Shown here: positions 28,180 to 35,716 of the stretch, in pieces
How positions within the stretch are numbered: the first letter of the stretch is position 1
Layout of the letters: the number at the start of each line of letters is the position of its first letter
Source of the DNA: Mycobacteriaceae bacterium
GTDB taxonomy: Bacteria; Pseudomonadota; Gammaproteobacteria; Burkholderiales; Burkholderiaceae_D
Direction: 5' to 3'
Assembly: GCA_903970145.1 (NCBI GenBank)
Contig: CAJCHO010000064.1
Span: forward strand, 1 to 64,000
Length of the DNA stretch: 64,000 nucleotides
Program-made: the position numbers and the translations under genes
Notes under the pieces: model-generated
What the model was told of the DNA's origin: nothing
What the model saw: the letters and a program-made list of their open reading frames with translations, nothing else
Database searches by the model: none

Positions 28180-29424
28180 ATGGCAAAGCGCATCCCGCTC
28201 CCCAGAACCAGCCGCGTCCTACCCAGCCGGGCGATCGAGCGCTGGCTCGGCATCACCGCTCTGCTCGCCGCGCTGATCCTGGTGGCGGCGGCACTGCTGG
28301 TGCGCGAGGTCAACAATCGCTCAATCGAGGCCGGCAAGCGCGTGGCCCACTCTTCGCAGGTCGTGGCCGAGCTGGACCAGTTGCGCATCGCCCTTGAGAT
28401 GGCCGAGGCCGGCCAGCGCGGATTTGTGCTTATCGGCAAACCGAGCTATCTGGAGCCCTACCAACAGGCGCATTTCGATGCCAACCTGCACCTGGCGGCC
28501 CTGCGACCTCTAACCTACGATCGACCCGACCAGACTGCAGACCTGCGCAACCTCGAGCCCCTGGTCGCGGCGCGTTTCGAATACCTGTCGCGCTCGATCA
28601 ACATACGCAATGACAGTGGCCTGGACGCCGCACGCCACCAGCTGGAGGCGGACCCGGGCAAGAAAACCATCGAGCCCATCGAGATCCTGGTCGACAAGAT
28701 GCAGCGCCGCGAGGCCGAACGATTGGCCGACGAACTGGGCAAGCAGGAGAGCACCGCCCTGTACGCTCAGGCCGTCATGGTTGTCACGCTGACGGCGCTG
28801 GCGATTCTGTCCCTGATATTCTGGCTGGTCCTAAAGCGCGAATTCGCGGTGCGCCAGCGTCTGGAAAAAGTACTGGTTGAGTCTGCCACCAGCGATGAAT
28901 TGACAGGCGCCATCAATCGCAGCGAGTTCGAGCGTCTGCTGTCCGAGGAATGGGCTTTCCGGGAGCGCTACGGCACGCCGCTGTCCCTGCTTTTGATTGA
29001 TCTCTTCAGCATTGAACAAGTCAGCGCAACCTGGGGCCTGCGTGCTGCCGACTCGATCATGCGCGACGCGGTGCGGCGCCTGCGCTCGCGCATTCGCTCG
29101 ACCGAACGGGTGGCGCGCTACAGTGGCCAGCAGTTTGCGCTGCTCGTGCCCCAACAACGCGCGGCTGCCGAGCAGCTCGCCCAGCAACTCATCGAAGTCA
29201 TCTCGGTTGCCGGCTATACGGTGCGTGGTGGCGGCGACATTACCGAAGAGGGCATTCAGATGGAAGTCTGTGTCGGTCTTGCCGACGCCAGCGATGTTGA
29301 GGATCGCACCGAGCTGGTTGAGGCAGCCAACGCTGCGCTGCATGTGGCACGCGCCAAGGGACCCAACGAGGCACAGACCTATCGGGTCACGATGCGGCCG
29401 CCCATGCGCCGCGCGCGCGCCTAG
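28180..29424 (+). CDS. CHASE3-GGDEF membrane protein with degenerate GGDEF site
   Basis: A 414-residue inner-membrane protein: a membrane helix at about 22-42, a periplasmic CHASE3-like sensor at 45-195, a second helix at about 197-218, and a C-terminal GGDEF-fold domain from about 235. The active-site loop reads SGQQF (315-319) instead of GGDEF/GGEEF. Of the metal-binding DxD only D274 remains (IDLF), and the nucleotide-binding NDxxGH region reads SATWGL. It is therefore unlikely to make cyclic-di-GMP and may be a signalling receptor or scaffold. No partner gene is adjacent. Confidence 0.85.
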   Translation: MAKRIPLPRTSRVLPSRAIERWLGITALLAALILVAAALLVREVNNRSIEAGKRVAHSSQVVAELDQLRIALEMAEAGQRGFVLIGKPSYLEPYQQAHFDANLHLAALRPLTYDRPDQTADLRNLEPLVAARFEYLSRSINIRNDSGLDAARHQLEADPGKKTIEPIEILVDKMQRREAERLADELGKQESTALYAQAVMVVTLTALAILSLIFWLVLKREFAVRQRLEKVLVESATSDELTGAINRSEFERLLSEEWAFRERYGTPLSLLLIDLFSIEQVSATWGLRAADSIMRDAVRRLRSRIRSTERVARYSGQQFALLVPQQRAAAEQLAQQLIEVISVAGYTVRGGGDITEEGIQMEVCVGLADASDVEDRTELVEAANAALHVARAKGPNEAQTYRVTMRPPMRRARA

Positions 29425-29485
29425 GGGCGAGCTACCAAAGTCGGGTTGAACTAGGAAGTACAGGACAGCTGAATGCCTTCGAGGC

Positions 29486-29659
29486 TTGGGGAACTATCAT
29501 GGAAAGAAGTTGCGTGAGTTTCGTAAGTGGCTCGCCGAAGAGGGCATTGAGCAGGAGTTCACGGGCCTGAGTGGTGAGGAGGCACGAAGCATGATGTTTG
29601 AACTTGAGAAGCTCAGGACCCGAGCGGGCCAACTGCTAAAGCGCCTGAAGGAAGGCTGA
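29486..29659 (+). CDS. Orphan 57-residue charged helical ORF (possible remnant)
   Basis: This frame encodes a highly charged, probably helical peptide (HGKKLREFRKWLAEEGI in the middle, ending QLLKRLKEG). It has no ATG; the only start candidate is TTG at 29486, with an in-frame stop upstream at about 29449. I do not recognise the family. It may be a small protein with an unusual start or the 3' end of a gene that lost its beginning. Confidence 0.35.
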   Translation: MGNYHGKKLREFRKWLAEEGIEQEFTGLSGEEARSMMFELEKLRTRAGQLLKRLKEG

Positions 29660-29874
29660 GGTCCATCCACCGAGCCGAAGGACCCAATAGACGATCAAGT
29701 GTGCCTACGCGAGACGCGGGACGGCCTACTCCCAGTCGCGGCGCAATCCAAAAAAGCCTTCTGCCTGCGGCGGTACGGTTGGCTTACCCAAGAGACGCGG
29801 TAAGCGTCAGCCGCGCCGAATTCTCTGAAATCGCGCGAGATTCTGCGCAAACTGGTCGCTAAAATCAAAAACAT

Positions 29875-29902
29875 GGTACAGATAACTTCTATTATCTGTA
29901 CC
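29875..29902. repeat. Perfect 11-6-11 inverted repeat, XerC/D-site-like
   Basis: Arms GGTACAGATAA and TTATCTGTACC are exact reverse complements separated by the six bases CTTCTA. The 11-6-11 geometry and inner ends ATAA/TTAT are those of dif-type XerC/XerD recombination sites, although the outer halves differ from the proteobacterial consensus. A large palindromic operator is the main alternative; there is no T-tract for a terminator. Confidence 0.5.
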
Positions 29903-29991
29903 CATGTTTCCGCCGTCAAAACACGCTTATTGGATGACCTTAGCAGCCAGCGCGGCCAAATTCTTGGACCGATTTATGCCACACACCCAAG

Positions 29992-30828
29992 TTACGGCAG
30001 TTTGAGGTCGACCACGATGGGTGCATGATCGGACAGCTTGTGCCATCCAGGACCATGCACGACTGTCGCATCGACGACATCGAACCCACGCACGTAGACC
30101 CGATCGAGCCGCAGGATCGGAAAGGCTGCCGGAAAGGTCCTTGCCGGCAGCACGCGCTCGTAGGCCGTTCCCGACCACAGCGGCGAATCCACGGACGAAG
30201 GCTTGTCGCGCCGTGCCTCGGGCACCAGTTCAAACACTTCGCGCAGGCCAAGCTCGTGGGTCAAGCGCATGCCCAGCCGGTTGCGCCAGTCATTGAAGTC
30301 ACCGGCGACCAATAGTGGCTGATCGAGCGGCACGGCCGCGAGCACGCGCTCGATAAGCGCACCTGCCTGATGGCGCCTGCTCTGCTCGAACAGGCCGAAA
30401 TGCGCGCACATGCAGTGGACGGTGCGCCCGTGGACATCGAGCGTACAGTGCAACAGGCCACGCCCTTCGAGGCGATGGTGCGAGACGTCCAGGTTCTCCG
30501 CCTCGAGTACTTCAAAACGCGACAACAGCGCATTGCCATGGTCCCCGTCAGCGCGCACGACGTTACGACCATAGACCGTGTGCTCCCAGTCGGCGGCTGC
30601 CAGGTAGTCGTGCTGTGCCGCGCTCGGCCAGTTGGCAAAGCGTCGTGCGTGCCTCTCGCTACGGCCCTGGACTTCCTGGAGAAACACGATATCTGCACCG
30701 AGGCCTGCCAGCGATTGGCGCAGATCATGGATGCGATTGCGGCCGTAAAGCGGTGAGATGCCCTTGTGAATGTTGTAGGTCGCGATGCGCAGGTGCGCGC
30801 CTGGCGCGGCTTTTTTTCTGGGGTTCAC
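29992..30828 (-). CDS. Endonuclease/exonuclease/phosphatase family protein
   Basis: A 278-residue metal-dependent hydrolase of the EEP fold: TYNIHKG near the N-terminus, FLQEVQ, GDFNDWR in the middle and the catalytic SDHAPI at the C-terminus. It is related to the proteins found near cardiolipin synthase genes in many proteobacteria; substrate (nucleic acid or phospholipid) unknown. The open frame extends to 30927, but GTG 30828 overlaps the nudB stop by 4 bases (GTGA), typical of coupling, and precedes NPRKKAAPGAHLRIATYN. A run of seven A residues lies just after this start. Confidence 0.85.
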   Translation of the reverse strand: MNPRKKAAPGAHLRIATYNIHKGISPLYGRNRIHDLRQSLAGLGADIVFLQEVQGRSERHARRFANWPSAAQHDYLAAADWEHTVYGRNVVRADGDHGNALLSRFEVLEAENLDVSHHRLEGRGLLHCTLDVHGRTVHCMCAHFGLFEQSRRHQAGALIERVLAAVPLDQPLLVAGDFNDWRNRLGMRLTHELGLREVFELVPEARRDKPSSVDSPLWSGTAYERVLPARTFPAAFPILRLDRVYVRGFDVVDATVVHGPGWHKLSDHAPIVVDLKLP

Positions 30829-31289
30829 TGCGCGACTACGCCGGTCTCCCGTCGCTCCAGTTGCAGGATGGCCTCGGCATTGCTTGGCGAGAAGCACCGC
30901 CTGGCCGCTTCGCGAAAATCGAGCCACACATATCGCAGGTGCTCGCGCGGGGAGAGAGTCACCGCCAGCTCGTCAGCCACGCGTAAACCGAACCAGTGCT
31001 CGCGATTGCGCGTCACGCCGGGCGCGTAGCGCGCCCGCCAGCGCGGATAGATTTCATACTCGATACTGTGCTGCCAGTCGGTAAGCACCTGGCGTGTCGC
31101 GTCGATGCCCGTCTCCTCGGCGACCTCGCGGCGCGCCGTCTCGACAAGTGCCTCGTCCGGCTGGTCCTTGCTGCCCGTTACCGATTGCCAGAACCCCGGA
31201 TGGTCGGCGCGCTCGAGCAAAAGCGTACGCAGCTGCGCCGTGTAGATTACAACCAGCACCGACTCGGGAATCTTGAATATCACACTCAT
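30825..31289 (-). CDS. nudB: Dihydroneopterin triphosphate diphosphatase (NUDIX)
   Basis: A 154-residue NUDIX hydrolase. The Nudix box is recognisable as GSKDQPDEALVETARREVAEETGI (about 39-62). It removes pyrophosphate from dihydroneopterin triphosphate in folate synthesis. The gene follows aspS, as in many proteobacteria, and this context supports NudB over other NUDIX types. Start ATG 31289 has GGAAGG upstream; the longer open frame to 31514 would run into aspS. Confidence 0.9.
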   Translation of the reverse strand: MSVIFKIPESVLVVIYTAQLRTLLLERADHPGFWQSVTGSKDQPDEALVETARREVAEETGIDATRQVLTDWQHSIEYEIYPRWRARYAPGVTRNREHWFGLRVADELAVTLSPREHLRYVWLDFREAARRCFSPSNAEAILQLERRETGVVAQ

Positions 31290-31411
31290 TGCCGGCCCTT
31301 CCCGCCCATGGGACAGATTGAGTCTACCGCGATCGGCAGGCCTGACTCGGTGCGCTGGTTCGGCCAGACGCCGGTACATGTACGCTAGCGCACACGCACC
31401 GGCATGGGGCA

Positions 31412-33214
31412 CTAAGCCGTGGTGGTTGGCTTGACTTCGGCAGCGCGCAGACGAATGTGCAACTCGCGCAACTGGCGCTCGTCGACGGCGCTCGGTGCCT
31501 GGGTCAGCAGGCACTGGGCGCGCTGGGTCTTCGGGAAGGCGATCACATCGCGGATCGATTCGGCTCCGGTCATCATGGTGACGATCCGGTCAAGGCCGAA
31601 GGCAATTCCGCCATGCGGAGGAGCACCGTACTGCAGCGCGTCTAGCAGAAAGCCAAACTTCTCCTGCGCTTCCTCGGCTCCAATCTTGAGCGCCCGAAAT
31701 ACCTTGCTCTGCACGACCTCCCGGTGGATACGCACCGAGCCGCCGCCGATTTCCCAGCCGTTCAGGACCATGTCATATGCCTTGGCGATGCAGCGCGACG
31801 GATCTTTCTCGAGCCAGTCCTCGTGACCGTCCTTCGGACTCGTGAAGGGGTGATGGGCTGCGGTAAAGCGTTGCTCCTCTTCATCGTATTCAAACATGGG
31901 GAAGTCAACCACCCAGAGCGGACTCCAGACCTGGTTGAACAGTCCATTGGCGCGTCCGAACTCGGAGTGGCCAATCTTGACGCGCAAGGCGCCAATCGAA
32001 TCGTTGACGATCTTGGCCTTGTCAGCACCGAAGAAAATCATGTCGCCGGTCTGGGCACCGCTGCGTGTTATCAGCTCGCCTAACACCTCATCGGAAAGAT
32101 TCTTGACGATTGGCGATTGCAAGCCCTCACGTCCGCGCGTCGCGTCGTTGACCTTGATGTAGGCAAGGCCCTTGGCGCCATAAATCGCCACGAATTGCGT
32201 ATAGGCATCGATCTCGGCGCGTGTCATCTGACCGCCGTGCGGCACCCGCAAGGCAACCACGCGCCCGCCTTCCATCGCTGCGGCTCCCGCAAAGACCTTG
32301 AACTCCACGTTCCGCATGAGTTCGGTTACGTCGGTGAAGTGCAACAGCACCCGCAGGTCCGGTTTGTCCGAACCGTACAGAGCCATGGCCTCGCTGTAGG
32401 GCAGAACCGGGAACGGCGGCAGGTCGACCTGCATCACGGTGCGAAACACGTGACGGATCATGGTCTCAAAGAGCACCCGGATCTGGTTTTCGTCGAGAAA
32501 TGAAGTCTCACAATCGATCTGTGTAAATTCGGGTTGGCGATCGGCACGCAGGTCTTCGTCGCGAAAGCACTTGGTGATCTGGTAATAGCGATCAAAGCCC
32601 GCCACCATCAGCATCTGCTTGAACAGCTGGGGCGATTGGGGCAGCGCAAAGAACATGCCGGCGTGCACACGCGAGGGCACGAGGTAGTCACGTGCACCTT
32701 CCGGGGTCGAGCGTGTGAGCATCGGCGTTTCGATGTCGATAAATCCATGCTCATCGAGGAATTTGCGCACTTCGATCGCCACGCGATAACGCAGCATCAG
32801 ATTCTTTTGCATCTGGGGACGACGCAGATCGAGCACCCGGTGCGTCAGGCGCGTCGTTTCCGACAGATTGTCGTCGTCGAGCTGGAAGGGCGGCGTCACC
32901 GAAGGGTTCAGCACTTCGAGTTCGTGGCACAACACTTCGATCCGACCGCTGCGGATGGTCTCGTTGGCAGTCCCTTCAGGACGATGTCGCACCACCCCCG
33001 TTACACGCACGCAAAACTCGTTACGCAAGGTGCCAGCGGTGGCAAACATGTCAGCGCGGTCGGGATCGCACACAACCTGGACAAGACCCTCGCGATCGCG
33101 CAAGTCGATGAAAATCAGACTGCCGTGGTCGCGGCGGCGATGCACCCAGCCGCACAGCGAGACGGTCTGGCCGAGTTCCGCATCGGTAACCAGGCCGCAG
33201 TAGTGAGTACGCAT
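31412..33214 (-). CDS. aspS: Aspartyl-tRNA synthetase
   Basis: A 600-residue class IIb synthetase that charges tRNA-Asp (and perhaps tRNA-Asn, since the non-discriminating form is common in this group). N-terminal OB anticodon-binding domain ([13 protein letters not shown]), class II motif 2 ([18 protein letters not shown]), a bacterial GAD insertion, and motif 3 (GIAFGLDRI). ATG 33214 has AGGAG five bases upstream; the 12 extra upstream codons in the open frame are unlikely to be used. Confidence 0.97.
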   Translation of the reverse strand: MRTHYCGLVTDAELGQTVSLCGWVHRRRDHGSLIFIDLRDREGLVQVVCDPDRADMFATAGTLRNEFCVRVTGVVRHRPEGTANETIRSGRIEVLCHELEVLNPSVTPPFQLDDDNLSETTRLTHRVLDLRRPQMQKNLMLRYRVAIEVRKFLDEHGFIDIETPMLTRSTPEGARDYLVPSRVHAGMFFALPQSPQLFKQMLMVAGFDRYYQITKCFRDEDLRADRQPEFTQIDCETSFLDENQIRVLFETMIRHVFRTVMQVDLPPFPVLPYSEAMALYGSDKPDLRVLLHFTDVTELMRNVEFKVFAGAAAMEGGRVVALRVPHGGQMTRAEIDAYTQFVAIYGAKGLAYIKVNDATRGREGLQSPIVKNLSDEVLGELITRSGAQTGDMIFFGADKAKIVNDSIGALRVKIGHSEFGRANGLFNQVWSPLWVVDFPMFEYDEEEQRFTAAHHPFTSPKDGHEDWLEKDPSRCIAKAYDMVLNGWEIGGGSVRIHREVVQSKVFRALKIGAEEAQEKFGFLLDALQYGAPPHGGIAFGLDRIVTMMTGAESIRDVIAFPKTQRAQCLLTQAPSAVDERQLRELHIRLRAAEVKPTTTA

Positions 33215-33462
33215 GAAAACTCCTGTTTCTTTTTTTCGTTCAGATGGCACAGGCGCGTTGCCGAGAGGCGCGCGCGGCAGAATCCGGGGAGGCTTTAAAT
33301 TGACAACGCGGGTTGGGCAGGGGCCTGCTGACCAACCCTAGCGGTTTCGCGTGGCGAGCGTGCCCCAAGTGACCGCATCGGGAGCGGCAACTGGATCGGC
33401 GAAGCAGTACATAGGCATGAGGGGCACCATCGTTTGAAGTTAGCACACGCTTGTTACGGGGG

Positions 33463-34113
33463 TCAAATCGTCTTCGGTTCGGCAAGCGATGCATCGCTTG
33501 CGATGGCGCGAGCATCGGGCACCACCACGCCCATCGACAGAATGAACTTGAGCGCCGCATCGACACTCATATCCAGGTCGATGATCTGCGAATTAGGCAT
33601 CACGAGGATGTAGCCGGAGGTCGGGTTGGGTGCAGTGGGCACGTAGACCGTCTGCACGTCGGAACCAATGGTGCGCTTGATGGCGTCACCCGGATCGCCG
33701 ACCACAAAGGCGACAGACCAGATGCCATCGCGCGGGAACTCGATCAGGACCGCCTTGCGGAACGCCTGTCCGGACGGCGAGAGCAGGGTATCGGAGACCT
33801 GCTTGACACTGCCATAGATCCAGCGGACCACGGGGATGCGCTGCAGAAGGGCTTCCCACCACACGACCAGACGCCTACCAACGAAATTGCGCCCGATCGC
33901 GCCCACAGCGATCACGACGGCTATCGTCAGCACGGTGCCGACACCGGGCATATTGAAGGGGAAGTCATTGCGCACCGAACCTGGCAGCAGGAGCAGCGAT
34001 TGATCCAGCAAGGAAATAATCAGCAACAGCACCCAGGCGGTGATCCCAAGGGGCACCAGGATCAACAGGCCCGTGCCGATGTAGCGTCGCAATAGCGCGA
34101 TCACGGGGGCCAT
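33463..34113 (-). CDS. DUF502 family inner-membrane protein
   Basis: A 216-residue protein with two membrane helices in the N-terminal half (GLLILVPLGITAWVLLLII and VLTIAVVIAVGAIG) and a soluble C-terminal domain with the family's PTAPNPTSGYILVMP motif. Function is not established. In betaproteobacteria this gene commonly sits between fmdB and aspS, as it does here. ATG 34113 leaves one base after the fmdB stop; the open frame continues upstream only as overlap with fmdB. Confidence 0.9.
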   Translation of the reverse strand: MAPVIALLRRYIGTGLLILVPLGITAWVLLLIISLLDQSLLLLPGSVRNDFPFNMPGVGTVLTIAVVIAVGAIGRNFVGRRLVVWWEALLQRIPVVRWIYGSVKQVSDTLLSPSGQAFRKAVLIEFPRDGIWSVAFVVGDPGDAIKRTIGSDVQTVYVPTAPNPTSGYILVMPNSQIIDLDMSVDAALKFILSMGVVVPDARAIASDASLAEPKTI

Positions 34114-34114
34114 G

Positions 34115-34474
34115 TCAGTGGCAGCCACATCCGGGCGCGCACGATGCGCTTGAAGCCGGGGTGCTGGAACTGCTTGCGCCGCTCTCCGACTTGGCAGGAG
34201 CAGCCTCGCCCTTGCTGCCGCCATCTGCTGGGGCGCTCTCGGTCGCAGCCTTGCTCGCTCCTTCGTCGGACTTGCTCGCGGCAGGCTTATTGCCATTGCG
34301 AAAATCCGTGGCGTACCAACCCGACCCCTTCAATTGAAAGCCGGCCGCAGTAACCTGCTTTTTCAGGGCCTGGGCATGACACTGGCCGCATTCGGTGAGC
34401 GGTGCGTCCGAGATCTTTTGCAATGCATCCTGGGTATGGCCGCAGACTTCGCATCGATAGGCATAAATAGGCAC
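34115..34474 (-). CDS. FmdB-type zinc-ribbon protein with cysteine-rich tail
   Basis: About 119 residues. The N-terminal zinc ribbon has CEVCGH and, about 18 residues later, CGQC, typical of the FmdB/CxxC regulatory-protein family. A low-complexity Ser/Ala/Lys linker follows, and the protein ends SCAPGCGCH, an additional cysteine cluster. The start is GTG 34474, six bases after GGAG, giving the family N-terminus (M)PIYAYRCE. Probably co-transcribed with the DUF502 gene. Confidence 0.88.
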   Translation of the reverse strand: MPIYAYRCEVCGHTQDALQKISDAPLTECGQCHAQALKKQVTAAGFQLKGSGWYATDFRNGNKPAASKSDEGASKAATESAPADGGSKGEAAPAKSESGASSSSTPASSASCAPGCGCH

Positions 34475-34779
34475 GGGGTTCTCCGGTACAGCGGTTTCGC
34501 GGCGGGGCGTCGAAGCGTCAGTACAAAGCTTTGAATTATATACGGTTTTTCCCGACAAACCGAGGCCTGCTGCGCACCCGTGGCCAGGCCTACGAAATTG
34601 CCGTTACCCACATATAAGGCCAAGGTCGGCCAAAGCCAATGCTTGCCGGATTCTTCAATGTCGCACAGCCGCAAAGTACGGCTTGGTAAGATCGCTATTT
34701 AGTGCCCAATCCCTAGAGATTCATGTGCGGCCAGAAACGTGGCGCATCCCCATTGCCAGACAATCGGAGAAAAATCACC
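34475..34779. promoter_or_regulatory. Divergent intergenic region, fmdB / 3-hydroxybutyrate dehydrogenase
   Basis: A 305-base gap between divergent genes. On the minus strand a perfect TATAAT (34535-34540) sits about 60 bases before the fmdB start, with a poor -35 region. No comparably good plus-strand promoter was found for the dehydrogenase, and no other structure was seen. Confidence 0.4.
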
Positions 34780-35562
34780 ATGCAACTAACCGGAAAAGTA
34801 GCCTTTGTCACCGGCGCAGCCAGCGGTCTGGGAAAGCAGATCGCCCATTTGTACTCCCAGGAAGGCGCCAAGGTCGTGATCGCCGACCTGAATCAGGGGG
34901 CTGCGGATGCGACCGCAAGCGAGATCAAGGCAGCTGGCGGCAGCGCGCTAGGGGTCGCGGTCGACGTCACCGATGAAGCGCAAGTCGAGGCCGCAGTCGA
35001 TCGCACTGTCAAGGAATTTGGTGGTGTTGATATCCTGGTCTCGAACGCGGGCATCCAGATCGTGCATCCGATCGAGGAGTTCAGCTTTGCTGAATGGCGC
35101 AAGATGCTGGCGATCCACCTCGATGCGGCATTTCTGACCACGCGCGCCTGCATGAAGCACATGATCGCCGCCAAGCGCGGCGGCTCCCTGATTTACATGG
35201 GTTCGGTGCATTCCAAGGAGGCCTCGGTTCTCAAGGCTCCCTACGTGACCGCCAAACACGGGCTGCTCGGCCTTGCGCGCACCATGGCCAAGGAAGGTGC
35301 CAAGTACAATATCCGCGCCAACGTCATCTGCCCGGGGTTCGTACGCACCCCCCTGGTCGACAAGCAGATCCCGGAGCAGGCCGCTGCTCTTGGCATCAGC
35401 GAAGCCGATGTCATCAAGAATGTCATGCTAAAGGACACCGTGGATGGCGAATTCACGACGGTTGACGATGTCGCCCGGGTTGCCCTGCTGTTTGCAGCCT
35501 TCCCGACCAACGCACTCACCGGTCAATCACTCAACGTCAGTCATGGCTGGTCAATGACCTAG
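34780..35562 (+). CDS. 3-hydroxybutyrate dehydrogenase (SDR)
   Basis: A 260-residue short-chain dehydrogenase with TGAASGLG (11-18), SNAG (88-91), S142, Y155 and K159 (YVTAK). The segments [20 protein letters not shown] and the C-terminal [13 protein letters not shown] are characteristic of D-3-hydroxybutyrate dehydrogenases, which oxidise the monomer of polyhydroxybutyrate to acetoacetate. ATG 34780 is preceded by GGAGA. No PHB depolymerase is in the window. Confidence 0.88.
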   Translation: MQLTGKVAFVTGAASGLGKQIAHLYSQEGAKVVIADLNQGAADATASEIKAAGGSALGVAVDVTDEAQVEAAVDRTVKEFGGVDILVSNAGIQIVHPIEEFSFAEWRKMLAIHLDAAFLTTRACMKHMIAAKRGGSLIYMGSVHSKEASVLKAPYVTAKHGLLGLARTMAKEGAKYNIRANVICPGFVRTPLVDKQIPEQAAALGISEADVIKNVMLKDTVDGEFTTVDDVARVALLFAAFPTNALTGQSLNVSHGWSMT

Positions 35563-35654
35563 CCGCACCCTCTGCTGCCGTTCGCGTAGCAGCAGCGTCA
35601 CGGCGCGATCACGCGCCCGTCAAGACTGCCCCAGCGCCCGCTCCTAGTCTTTGA

Positions 35655-35684
35655 GAGCGGCACGCGGATTTCCGCGTGCCGCTC
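35655..35684. repeat. Perfect 14-base hairpin in the autotransporter leader
   Basis: Arms GAGCGGCACGCGGA and TCCGCGTGCCGCTC are exact complements with a two-base TT between them. It lies 92 bases after the dehydrogenase stop and about 30 bases before the autotransporter start. There is no T-run after it. It could be a terminator for the upstream gene or a structured leader that limits translation of the downstream one. Confidence 0.65.
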
Positions 35685-35716
35685 CCATCGATTCGCCCAA
35701 GACGAGGAGCACTGCC

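Larger units (their letters stand above)
29425..29991. other. Gene-poor patch with remnant-like sequence
   Basis: A 567-base interval between the GGDEF-fold gene and the endonuclease gene. It holds a short open frame (29486-29659), a perfect inverted repeat (29875-29902), and between them a further stretch (roughly 29660-29800) that reads as plausible protein in shifting frames but is broken by stops, suggesting decay. The right part is visibly richer in A and T than its surroundings. Confidence 0.5.

Noticed and set aside
29879-29893. Possible loxP-like site because of ATAACTTC
   Set aside because: Only a short stretch matches; the symmetric 11-6-11 structure does not have the 13-8-13 layout of loxP.
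29695-29919. 74-codon minus-strand ORF in the gene-poor patch
   Set aside because: No recognisable protein character, no clear ribosome site, and it runs through the inverted repeat.
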